Position numbers and translations under genes: made by a program. A model generated the notes under the pieces. That model was not told the DNA's origin. It made no database searches and was given only the letters and a program-made list of their open reading frames with translations. A stretch of DNA of 64,000 bases from Cladosporium sp. IMV 00045 (lineage: Eukaryota > Ascomycota > Dothideomycetes > Cladosporiales > Cladosporiaceae): assembly GCA_001931905.2 (NCBI GenBank), contig MSJI02000910.1, positions 17,481 to 81,480 on the forward strand, written 5' to 3'. Shown here in pieces: positions 54,814 through 64,000 of this stretch; within the stretch, counting starts at the first letter, position 1, and each line of letters begins with the position of its first letter.

Positions 54814-57500
54814 ATGCGTCCACTCCGTTTCCTCGCGACCCTGGTCACCTGCTTCTTTGCCTTCTTCCTCCTCATCTGCCTCAGTCCTCTGCGCCAAAAT
54901 ACCCAGGATAACGTCGACGAGAGCTCCCTCGGCGCTTACTTCAACTGGCGCACACCCTCCTCCCTCTTCCCGCCTTCTGCTATCATTTCCTTGACCGACG
55001 ATAACTCGACTTTCTTTCTGGCCAGACCTGCTGCGTTTGGCCCGTTATTACCTACCAAGAGCCTGAGCGGACAACTATGGGTGGGGAGTGGTTTTGGCGA
55101 CGACCGCTTGGCCAAGACCGGCGCTGAGGGGGAGCTTGGATGCAGTGATGTGCCTGGATGGGAAGACGGAGAGTACAGCAGTACATTCACAGGAGCAAAG
55201 ACCGCTCCCAAGGATGAGACTCTTGCTTCATCGTCGAGGAAAGGCTCGTCGAAGAACAAGAGACATGACGTGAGCGACTACGAAGACGAGCGTGCCCAGG
55301 ATGCTGTGCTGCCCGACGAAGGCGATGGCACAGACGATCATCTCCACCACCCTTTGCCAGCTTCTGATGCTGTTAAGAACCGCGGCACCAGCACCGGAAA
55401 GACCAAGAAACCTACTCATGCAGACATTCAGTCTCTGCAAGAAGGCGCCGAGATCGCCGGGAAAGTGGTCTTGCTCAGCCGTGGAGGCTGTGGCTTTCTG
55501 GAAAAAGCCAAGTGGGTGCAGAGGAGAGGTGGCGTTGCACTCATTGTTGGAGACGACGTCCGTGGAGGACAGCTCGTCACCATGTACGCGCGCGGAGACA
55601 TTTCGAACATCACCATCCCGGCGTTATTCACATCCCACACCACTGCACATTTGCTTTCCAGCCTCATCCCTTCCGGAGGCAACGTTGACGACCTTTCGCC
55701 TGAAGAAGCTGCAAGACTCGGTCTAGCGCTGGGCGACAAAAGCGACAATGTTAAATCTGCCGGGAGGAAGAATGGAGATGCTGACAAGGCTGTGTTCACG
55801 ACTACGAAAGCTGCAGCGAAGGCGACATCTACAGCCAAGGCGAAAGCAGCAGACAAGCAGGATTCTCCACTGCGAGAAGCGCCAGTCGTTGACGAAGAGC
55901 CAGCTGAGAAGCAAGATAGTAGCTTCTGGTCTTTCTTCACCAGCCGAAGTACAAACGGCAAACATGAAGATAGTCGAAGACCTCCGAGCAGTGGCAACAT
56001 TGACTGGGTACTGCAACAGGATTTTGACGAGAATGAGGTCCTTGGAAAGGCTGCGACAACATCTACGAAGGCATCCAAACACGCCCCGACAAAGCAAGCC
56101 GGACGTGGATCTAGTGACGGTTTCGTTATTGGCGTACAAGACTGGCGAGACCCAGATCTTGTCGCTGAGCAAAAAGAGCAAAACCTCAAACTCGCTGCTG
56201 GTACGAGCTCTTCATCGACGAGCCAGGCTGCTTCCAAGAGCACGAAGCCGGCTGTTGATGGCGGGCCCAAAGGCGGAAGTATAACCCCAGGAAGTGGTGA
56301 ATACGGCAAGCCAGCGCACCAGCCCGTCGGCAATGGTAAAGCCGACCAATCCAAATCCAAGGGCGATGCCTCAAAGCACACTGTTGGCAAGGACAAGAAA
56401 AAACAGGACGGCTGGTTCGGCCGCATTTTCTCACATTCAAAAGAAGATGGTGATAGCCGCTCAGATCAGTCGTCTGATTCTACGATGCCCATACCGAAGC
56501 CAGCAGCGCCTGAATCGCGACCAGCACTCGCCAAAGACATACACCTACCCCAATCCAACCACGATGAGGAGACAGACCATGAAGGTCTCTGGATCACTCT
56601 CACGCCGACCTCGATGTCCTCGTCTCCTTTCTTCGACACTCTTCTCGTACTGGTGGTCTCCCCTCTCGTAACCCTGACAGTAGTCTACGCCCTCCTACTC
56701 CTCCGCTCCCGCATCCGTCGCCGCCGTTGGCGTGCGCCCAAATCTGTCGTCGAACGCCTTCCCGTTCGAACCTACCAAACGATGCCGAGCACCAGCACAT
56801 CCTCCTCGACATCATCCATCTCATCACCAGCATCAGCCACAACCCCCTTACTCCCCTCCAACGCACCCAGACCAATCCGCCCTCGACCTCGCTCACGCAC
56901 AGCATCAGACGTCCCAGCCGGTGGCTCCTCCCTGCAAAGCGTCGACCCAATCGAAGAGAAACGCTCAGCCGGTCTTGCGGAGTGGAGACGTCGGTACGGC
57001 GGCAAGCAGCGCGAATGTGTAGTCTGTTTGGAGGAGTACGTCGACGGCATCAGTCGCGTCATGAGCCTTCCATGCGGGCACGAGTTTCACGAAGCTTGCA
57101 TGTAAGTTCTTGATTTCCCTATCAATCAAACCCCCTCACGAAAATAACCACTAACAACAAAAACCACAGCACCCCCTGGCTCACCACCCGCCGCCGCACC
57201 TGCCCCATCTGCAAAAACGACATCGTCCGCTCCCTCGCGCACAGCCACAACAGCAGCGGAGGCAGCTCTTCCAGCCCCTCACCCGCGCCGGCTGCCGCGT
57301 CAACAGCAGCACCTCCGCAAGGCCTCTTCCTGCACGACGCGGAAGACGAAGACGACGTCCAAGAGCAGGCGGCGCTGTTGACGAATCAGGAAGACCCGGG
57401 AGCGGCGGGACCGGTGATTAGTCGTGATGTTGAGGCGGAGGAGGATTTGGAGAGGGGGGTGGGGGATGGCGAGGTTGGTGGGGATGGGAGGAGGAGATGA
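54814..57500 (+). CDS. PA-TM-RING ubiquitin ligase
   Basis: Transmembrane E3 ligase of the PA-TM-RING class (RNF13/Tul1-like), expected in endosome, vacuole or Golgi membranes. Exons 54814-57101 and 57170-57500 give 872 aa. Order: signal anchor (LRFLATLVTCFFAFFLLICL, about 4-23); luminal part with a protease-associated domain whose core is KVVLLSRGGCGFLEKAKWVQ and ALIVGDD then IPALFTSHTTAHLL; a long Ser/Lys/Ala-rich stretch; a second membrane segment (DTLLVLVVSPLVTLTVVYAL) near 609-628; a cytosolic basic and Ser-rich linker; and a RING-H2 domain split by the intron: CVVCLEEY, PCGHEFHEAC, then CPIC. All eight zinc ligands are present. An acidic Ala-rich tail follows. MRPLRFLA at 54814 is the first ATG; the frame before it is open only from a non-ATG codon. 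Confidence 0.9.
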
Positions 57501-57912
57501 ATGGGAGGGGTTTTTTCCTTTTTTTTTGTTGACTGAACTGGACTGGCGAAGGGAGAATCGGATGAATCTCCTCCTTCGCAGAGAGAGGGAGAGAACCATA
57601 CGTGCTTCTTTGAAGGGATAGTGGGTATGGAAATTTCACATGAATCTGATCATCCCAATTTTCCCGTTTTCCTCGTCCCCCCATCTGCCGGGTGAGGATG
57701 TTGTGCTGCCTCACCGTGTATGGGCGATCAGAACATTGATAATATCCAACTGCGTGCTCGCTACAATTCCACCCGCTCCCCTTCGGTGGAGCCCGTCGCG
57801 TTTCTATCTCTTATCCCTGTATATCGAGTACCCATGTAGTCTCCTTTCACCCCTCTTTCCCTTCCCACATCCCACGCCTCACCCCCCCACCCATCTCCCT
57901 CCCCCGTCCAAC
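57501..57912. other. Convergent intergenic region
   Basis: About 410 bp between the stop codons of the RING gene (+) and the kinase gene (-). C-rich on the plus strand near 57.85 kb. No feature recognised. Confidence 0.5.
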
Positions 57913-58172
57913 TCACGCCCCAACCAACCCCCGCACCCTCCCCTCCCTCAAAACCCACCTAACCCTCCCTTCCAACCACTCCGTATTCCCCCAAAACCCC
58001 CACCCCGCCTGAAACCGCAACCAATCCACCAGCGCCACCTCCCAATGTCCCACAAACACTTCCCACTCATACACTTTCTCCCCGGCAGCCTGCAAGCGCT
58101 GCCAATAACGCTGCAGTAACTTCTTTTCGCCGGACTGCATGGGTAGCACGTCGGGGATGGTTTCTTCCTCCC

Positions 58173-58225
<53 letters not shown>

Positions 58226-59328
58226 TCGAGGAGCATGGAAAGTGGCACGGAGCACGTGAAGAACTTGGCCAGATCGCACACGCCCAATCCCAAGCCGACG
58301 TATTGGAAATCGTAGAAAGCGACGCGCTGGCCTGAGGGGGTCGTGAAGAGGTTTTCCGATTTGACGTCGCCGTGGATTACCGTTTGATATTTCTCAATGG
58401 GAGAAGAGGAAGAGCCTGAAAGTGCTGGGTGGAGGAACTGCGCGACGAGCTCGGCGACGCTTTGACCCGATGATGAGTTCGGGACTGGCTGGGTGAGAGC
58501 TGCGCTCCATTCTGAGTCGCGGTCGGTGGCGAGCGAGGCGTGTTCGCTCTGTCGTGTGGCGAGGTAGGTGTACCCGCCGTTGAGCCAGATGGATTTTTTC
58601 GACGAGTTTCCGGGACGCTTGAGTTCTTCGAGAGGTGGGAGGACGAGGGTATCTTTGTCGAAATGCTCGACTCGACTCCACCAGAAAGCGTGGAAAGCAG
58701 CGAGCCAGTCGAGGGCTGAGAGGGCCTGGGTTGAGGACAGGGCTGCGCGCTTTTCGCCCGCGTTGGGGTATTCCTGCGCCAGGTCATTGAGGATCATGGC
58801 GGTGGTTGACGTCCCGTCTTCGTGCTGCTCGTTGATACTGGCTAGACATTTCGCCACGGGGATGGAAGCGGGGAGTTGGGGAGCGAGGTGGGTGTAGAAG
58901 TACTGTTCGATTTGGTAGCTGAGGATTTTCCTCGCATGGCCTTCGTCCCCTGCTCGGGTGGGCGGGGGTGTGATTAGTTTGAGGATGTAGGAGTGGGTTT
59001 CTTTGGGGGTTGAGATGACGGAGTCTTGGGGTGTTGATGAGTTGGTGGAGGGTTGTTTGGAGGCATTGGTGTTAGGTGAATGCGCTTTTGGTGAAGCAGA
59101 GATTCGGCATATTTGCCCGTAACCTGCCCATAGTGATTGGAGTTGTGTTAGGGATAGGAGGTCGAGGCCTTGCTCGGCGAGTAATGTCGATGCGACTTCT
59201 CTGGGTGAGGGTGTGGTTGGCATTGGCTTTGTGGTTGGTTGGAAGGAGACGAGGAGATGGGTGAGAAAGGCGAGAATGAAGATAAATAAAGATACTGTAA
59301 ATATGCGTGGCAAAGTGTGAGCGAACAT
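57913..59328 (-). CDS. APH/CHK-like small-molecule kinase fold protein
   Basis: Protein-kinase-like fold of the aminoglycoside phosphotransferase / ecdysteroid kinase-like group; substrate unknown. Single exon, up to 471 aa. Recognisable parts: a Lys-containing strand YILKLITPP, the hinge-like helix QIEQYFYTHLAPQLPASIPVAKC, the Brenner motif VIHGDVKSENLF, and the metal-binding FYDFQYVGLGLGVCDLAKFF (DFQ in place of DFG or DFE). A poly-Ser run of about 17 residues follows, coded by the GAT/ATC microsatellite at 58173-58226, between the metal motif and the C-terminal helices. The start is uncertain: ATG 59328 adds a hydrophobic anchor (IFTVSLFIFILAFLTHLLV), while ATG 59223 (MPTTPSPREVA) would give a soluble protein like most relatives. 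Confidence 0.82.
58173..58226. repeat. (GAT)n microsatellite inside a coding exon
   Basis: About 17 perfect trinucleotide units. On the coding (minus) strand it is read as TCA codons and gives a Ser run in the kinase. Trinucleotide periodicity keeps the frame when the length changes. Confidence 0.92.
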
Positions 59329-60027
59329 GCAATGTGTTTGTTGCACTGGGGGAGCAAGAGTCGATTTAATATCGTTGATGTTGAAAAGTATACTACCTGA
59401 AGTGTAACTTGTCTGAGGTACTCTTCACAAACACATCTAGCAAAATGCAAGCCACCAAAGGTACAGTTGCGGGAAACACATGACATGTAGAAAGTGTTCT
59501 TTATGACAGCAATAAGCGTATTTTGTAGTCTCTAGCCTGGGGTCTAGGATACGCCAGCTGCCCGATATCTGTTGAACGCAAACAGGTCTGGTTATACAAT
59601 TTCTATGGTCAACAGTCAACAATAATCCATTCAAAGCATTCCCGCGGGAGTGTCCAAATCAAACAGCAAAAGGATGGATGACCTATCAATCCCAACTCAC
59701 CTATCAGACCCTTGGGAGATCCGGCTGACAATCTCAAGTCTCCGATAGTCGGCCATTCGCTTGATAACGCCATCGCCGCTAAGCGGGTCGCCGTCTGAAA
59801 GATTTCCCCATGCGCCGTGTCATTGCCATGCATTTTATGGCCATTCGCCTCTTCTGCGGCTTGATAACGGAGAAAGAGAAAACATGCTCTTGTAATCGTT
59901 GTATTTGTTTTGCCATGTTCAGACGATAACATCTCTTATCCATCTTAACTTCCCCTCCCCTCTCTCCCACAAAACCTCACGGTTTGGCAATCTTTCCAAA
60001 CCCCGCCACACATCACATCCCCCCACC
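59329..60027. other. Divergent intergenic region
   Basis: About 700 bp between the kinase (-) and siroheme gene (+) starts, holding both promoters. No gene or repeat found. The last 90 bp are C-rich, typical of a fungal leader. Confidence 0.5.
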
Positions 60028-61758
60028 ATGACTCCCGCACTCCTCACCGCGGTAGACTCAACATCGCACATCCACCTAATCGTCGGCTCCAACCCTCTCG
60101 CCGGCGCTCGCTGCAGCAAATCCCTCGAAGTCGGCGCGACGCCCATCCTGATCGCCCCCGACAATGGCAACCTCCACTACGGCCTCGCAAAGCGCATAGA
60201 AGAAAACAAGCTGCAGTGGATAAAGCGAGATTTCGAAGAGAACGACTTGAAGACTCTGGGACGAGACGAGGTGGACGGATACGTGGACGCCGTCTTCGTG
60301 ACCACCGGTGGAAGGACGCCCGTGGGTGTGCAGATTTCCACTCTCTGTCGGCGACTGCGAATTCCTGTCAATGTTGCCGATGCTCCCAGTCTCTGCACTT
60401 TCACTCTGCTGTCCACGCACACCTCTGGACCGCTGCAGGTCGGCGTGACGACTTCAGGCAAGGGATGCAAGCTGGCGTCGAGAATACGGCGTGAGATTGC
60501 CTCTGCACTCCCGGCCGACCTTGGTCCTGCTGTGGAGCGGTTGGGCACCGTCAGGAGGAGGATATGGGAGGAAGACCATGCTGCGGAAATGGCTGCAGAC
60601 CCAGAGGCCGAGGAAGACGAGGCAGGTCAATCAGCGCAGTTTAACAAACTCGTCACACCGACCGATGCCGAAGCCGCAAAGGCCAGACGGATGAGATGGC
60701 TAGCACAAATCTGCGAATACTGGCCTCTCCGAAGACTAGCCGCCATCACCGACGAAGACGTGGACGCCATCCTTCAATCCTACAGACAAGACTCCGCCGC
60801 AGCAGTGTCCACAGACGGCAAACCACTTCTTAACCCAGCAACCCTCGACGCTCGCCGCCAAACCGGCCGCATCATCCTGGCAGGCTCCGGACCCGGCCAT
60901 CCCGACCTCCTCACCACCGCCACCCTCAAAGCAATCCGCAGCGCCGACCTCATTCTCTCGGACAAGCTCGTCCCAGCAGGCGTACTCGAGCTCGTCCCGC
61001 GCCGCACCCCCGTCGAAATCTCACGCAAATTCCCCGGCAACGCCGACGCAGCGCAGCAGGAATTCCTCGAAATGGGCCTGCGCGCCGTGCGCGAAGGCAA
61101 AATCGTCCTTCGCCTCAAGCAAGGCGACCCCTACCTCTACGGCCGCGGCGCGGAGGAATTCGACTTCTTCCGCTCGCACGGCTACATCGCCACCGTCCTG
61201 CCGGGCATCACCAGCTCACTCTCCGCGCCTCTCTTCGCCAAAATCCCCGTCACCCACCGCTCAGTCAGCGACCAAGTGCTCGTCTGCACGGGGACGGGGC
61301 GCAAAGGCGCCGCTCCCCAACCGCCCAACTACCTCCCCAACCAGACGGTCGTTTTCCTCATGGCGCTGCACAGACTGGAAGCCCTGCGCGACAGCCTGAC
61401 AGCGCACAAACCCGCCCCCTGGCCGGCAAACACGCCCTGCGCGGTGATCGAGCGCGCTTCCTGCCCGGACCAGCGCGTCATTCGCACGACGCTCGAGTAC
61501 GTCACGACGGCCGTGGAGGAGGAAGGGAGTCGCCCGCCAGGTCTACTGGTTGTGGGCAAGGCGTGCGAGGTGCTGGAGCAGACGCCGCAGAAGTGGGTTG
61601 TTGAAGAAGGGTTTACGGGTTTGGAAGTGCTGGATAGTTTGGACGAGGAGATGGGCGGGAGTAAGGGGTTGGATGCGCTGAGGGAGCAGCTTGTTACGCC
61701 CGGGTTGGAGGAGAGTGGGGATCCTATGAGGAGCGCGAGGCCGGTGGTTACTGTGTAA
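60028..61758 (+). CDS. MET1: Uroporphyrinogen-III C-methyltransferase fused to a precorrin-2 dehydrogenase-like domain (siroheme synthesis)
   Basis: Makes precorrin-2 (and probably sirohydrochlorin) for siroheme, the cofactor of sulfite and nitrite reductases. Single exon, 576 aa, ATG 60028. The N-terminal half (about 1-230) is a MET8/CysG-N-like Rossmann domain: LIVGSNPLAGARCSKSLEVG, DAVFVTTGG, VNVADAPSLCTF and the GVTTSGKGCKLASRIRREI helix. The C-terminal half (about 279-540) is the SUMT methyltransferase: GRIILAGSGPGHPDLLT, ADLILSDKLVP, LRLKQGDPYLYGRGAEE, VLPGITSSLSAP, VVFLMALHRL and the VVGKACEVLE end. The enzyme is needed for nitrate and sulfate assimilation, linking loosely to the molybdenum cofactor gene at 14.6 kb. 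Whether the N-terminal domain is active as dehydrogenase or chelatase is not clear from sequence. Confidence 0.93.
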   Translation: MTPALLTAVDSTSHIHLIVGSNPLAGARCSKSLEVGATPILIAPDNGNLHYGLAKRIEENKLQWIKRDFEENDLKTLGRDEVDGYVDAVFVTTGGRTPVGVQISTLCRRLRIPVNVADAPSLCTFTLLSTHTSGPLQVGVTTSGKGCKLASRIRREIASALPADLGPAVERLGTVRRRIWEEDHAAEMAADPEAEEDEAGQSAQFNKLVTPTDAEAAKARRMRWLAQICEYWPLRRLAAITDEDVDAILQSYRQDSAAAVSTDGKPLLNPATLDARRQTGRIILAGSGPGHPDLLTTATLKAIRSADLILSDKLVPAGVLELVPRRTPVEISRKFPGNADAAQQEFLEMGLRAVREGKIVLRLKQGDPYLYGRGAEEFDFFRSHGYIATVLPGITSSLSAPLFAKIPVTHRSVSDQVLVCTGTGRKGAAPQPPNYLPNQTVVFLMALHRLEALRDSLTAHKPAPWPANTPCAVIERASCPDQRVIRTTLEYVTTAVEEEGSRPPGLLVVGKACEVLEQTPQKWVVEEGFTGLEVLDSLDEEMGGSKGLDALREQLVTPGLEESGDPMRSARPVVTV

Positions 61759-63391
61759 GGCAATGTAGGTGTGTTGGGATTGGGGAGTAGATGGTTTGAG
61801 AAAGGATGGTTTGGTTTTTTTGGTTTGCATTTGACGAGAGATACCCTGGCGATACAATGTATATAGATTGCATAGATGAGAAAAACAACTTCAACATTCG
61901 CAAAATACATCTCACTCGGAATTCCTTGGGTATGACTTTCTTCGTGATTTGATTTTGACAACCGCATCGCTTCACGTTGTGTGAGAGGGGTTAGAAGTAT
62001 AAGGAACGTCGATCCTGTACCCTACATGTAGGCTGTAGGTTTCAATGATAACTCCTTCGCTATCATGCGAGGTTGCCACCCTAGAAAAACAATAATAACA
62101 GGGCATCCAAAGCACGGTATACGTGCGATGCTGCGACGCAATGCCAATTCACTCGAAACTCAATTGCTGAGACTTATTTCTGACTGATGACACAAGGAAA
62201 TTGACGCACATGCGAAGCGAGCAAGGCAAACCACGCTGTTGACTGAACGACATCCTTCCTCTTGGAGTTGAACAGTCATCTCCCCTCATCTTTTTGGTCT
62301 TTCCTTCAATCATTCACCAAATCCAGTGCTTGCTTGGAATAGATGCAAGGAAGCAAAACACACGTGGGATTGTTGACATACTGCACGTATCGACCGACCC
62401 TCCAGCTGGTACGCTATACTTAGCACACCCGGCGCGAAAGGAAGATCTACCCGCGCCACGACCACGCCACGGCTGAAAGAGAGCGCGCGCGAGAGAGAGA
62501 GAAAAGCGAGAGAACCACGCGGCGGCTGCGGCGAGCGGGTCGGCATGATGACAGACAAGGTTTCGCGCGTCAAAGTTATTGACATCCCATGGAACGGACG
62601 GGATGGGATTTCTTTTTGAAAGGTTTTCACATTTCCATGGGTTTTGCAGAACTTGCCCCTGGTTTGAGATTTGGAGGCCCTGGATTTTTTTCTTCAGGAC
62701 CGGAAGTGCTTGCATGTTGCTTCATGTTTTCTGTCTGATGGGTTGATTCTGTTATGGTTTTGTTGAAGCTAGCAGATTGAGAAAATGCATGATGTATGCA
62801 TATGCATATCAGCGCGTAGTGTCAAAGTAACTCCGCATTCGAAAGAGTCAGCCCGGCGGCGTCTACTTCTCCGTGCGGGTTTTGTTGGTCTTTCACCAGC
62901 TATGAAAGGTGTTCAATCATTCTAGGAAATAGAATTGGAGGGATGGAATCAAATTGAACAAGTAGTGCTAGATGTACATCCCCTGGAGACCCATCAAAAC
63001 GTAATCATCCCGAACTGTATCTTGCTTTCTGCCTTCTCTCATCATCATCATCATTTCAAGTGTCTGCCGAGTCAGGTCCGCGCAACGCCCAACCGCCGCC
63101 TAATAATCCCATCCCATCTCCCCCCATCTCCACCCGCATCTGGCCTGTATTGAGCATAGTCTACTGGTCGTTGTCGTTGTCGTCGTCGTCGTCTCTCATC
63201 ATACATAACAACAACAACAACAACATTCACGTCCCACCACTTCTCCATCACCACCACTGCTATCTCCACCTCCAACATCCCCGTCACCAACACAAGATTG
63301 TCAATACACCCTCTGGCATATCCCGGCCTCTAGCCCATCAACACCTCCACACCCTCCCCGACCTCTCCTCAACACCCAATTCTTTGCGAAA
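61759..63391. other. Intergenic region upstream of Rho3
   Basis: About 1.6 kb. A purine-rich GA/CG tract lies at about 62475-62515. The segment 63.0-63.39 kb has GTCGTC/AACAAC runs and CT-rich stretches that fit a Rho3 leader. No gene was supported. Confidence 0.45.
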
Positions 63392-64000
63392 ATGCCGCTC
63401 TGTGGAGGATCAAAGACCGTGCAGCGCAAGCTGGTCCTATTGTATGTCAAGACATCCACGCGCGCATCCCTTCGCGCCGCGCAATCCATCCATACCAATC
63501 CCACGATGGCTGACACCAACTTCACAGAGGCGACGGCGCATGCGGCAAGACATCATTACTGAACGTCTTCACCCGAGGCTATTTTCCTACAGTGTAGTAA
63601 GTAAACCCCAGGCGCGCAATGAAGCGCTGCTCAAACCAACAGCAAGAACCAACCCCTTCTGACTTCCTCCCCCAAGCGAACCGACCGTCTTCGAAAACTA
63701 CGTCCACGACATCTTCATCGACAACACGCACGTCGAGCTCTCGCTGTGGGACACGGCCGGGCAGGAAGAATTCGACCGCCTGCGCTCGCTGTCGTACGAC
63801 GACACGCACGCCATCATGCTGTGCTTCAGCGTCGACTCGCCGGACTCGCTGGAGAACGTGGAGAGCAAGTGGGTGGGCGAGATCGCGGACAACTGCCCCG
63901 GGGTGAAGCTGGTGCTGGTCGCGCTCAAGTGCGATCTGCGCGAGCAGGAGAAGGACGAGCGCGAGGATGGCCGCGAGCCCAAGAAGCCGACCATCGATTA
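63392..64000 (+). CDS. rho3: Rho3 small GTPase, 5' part (cut by the window end)
   Basis: Rho-family GTPase that directs polarised exocytosis and actin at hyphal tips, at the plasma membrane. Three exons visible: 63392-63441, 63528-63596 and 63677 to beyond 64000; about 149 residues are present. It starts [20 protein letters not shown], with Cys4 as in Rho3 (a palmitoylation candidate). P-loop GDGACGKTS, switch [16 protein letters not shown], switch [20 protein letters not shown], and [19 protein letters not shown] and [10 protein letters not shown] typical of Rho3. The splice sites (GTATGT/CAG, GTAAGT/AAG) restore the frame across both introns. The G5 motif and CAAX box lie outside the window. 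Confidence 0.95.

Noticed and set aside
62180..62260. Possible C/D box snoRNA (CTGATGA followed by CTGA about 65 nt later)
   Set aside because: The C box lacks the purine, no terminal stem or second box pair was found, and such short boxes occur often by chance.

Overview
The window is nuclear DNA of a filamentous ascomycete (Pezizomycotina). The gene set points there: genes lie close together on both strands, introns are mostly 50-200 nt with GTAAGT-like donors and CTAAC-like branch sites, and the window holds an RNA-silencing RdRP, a NACHT-ankyrin receptor, a HeLo-domain protein, Rac and Rho3 GTPases and a Ras-associating adenylate cyclase. Protein resemblance makes a Dothideomycete likely, but that is inference. 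No tRNA, rRNA, CRISPR array or intact transposon was recognised. Twenty-one protein-coding genes are called with fair to high confidence and one short ORF with low confidence.

Layout. 0.2-10 kb: RPS4, a Rac GTPase and MED12, all on the minus strand. 12-18 kb: the ER protein Asterix (+), lipoyl synthase (-), molybdopterin synthase large subunit (+), AIM11 (-) and a CPSF6-like RRM protein (+). 18.6-23.4 kb: a divergent pair made of a NACHT-ankyrin receptor (-) and a HET-S-like HeLo protein (+). 25-32 kb: adenylate cyclase (+). 33.4-35 kb: the DASH subunit SPC19 (-) and ATP synthase subunit J (+), divergent. 35-38 kb is gene-poor. 38-47.5 kb: casein kinase I (+), RSM22 (+) and an unrecognised coiled-coil protein (+). 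48-54 kb: RNA-dependent RNA polymerase (+) and ELP6 (-). 54.8-64 kb: a PA-TM-RING ubiquitin ligase (+), an APH/CHK-like kinase (-), a siroheme-synthesis enzyme (+) and the 5' part of Rho3 (+), cut by the window edge.

The most interesting locus is 18.6-23.4 kb. The 293-residue HeLo protein ends in two imperfect repeats that match the layout of the HET-s prion domain. The receptor starts 597 bp away on the other strand and carries a third copy of the same motif near its N-terminus, just ahead of the NACHT domain. This is the architecture expected of an amyloid-templated cell-death signalling pair: the receptor motif seeds folding of the effector tail, and the HeLo domain then attacks membranes. 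The family logic is established; its operation here is inference.

A technical point matters to anyone using these gene models. Two genes (MED12 and the coiled-coil protein at 44.2-47.5 kb) are continuous only if single-base length errors are assumed in short homopolymers (at 5675, 45338, 45691 and 47297). Consensus error is the simplest explanation, but real indels are not excluded.
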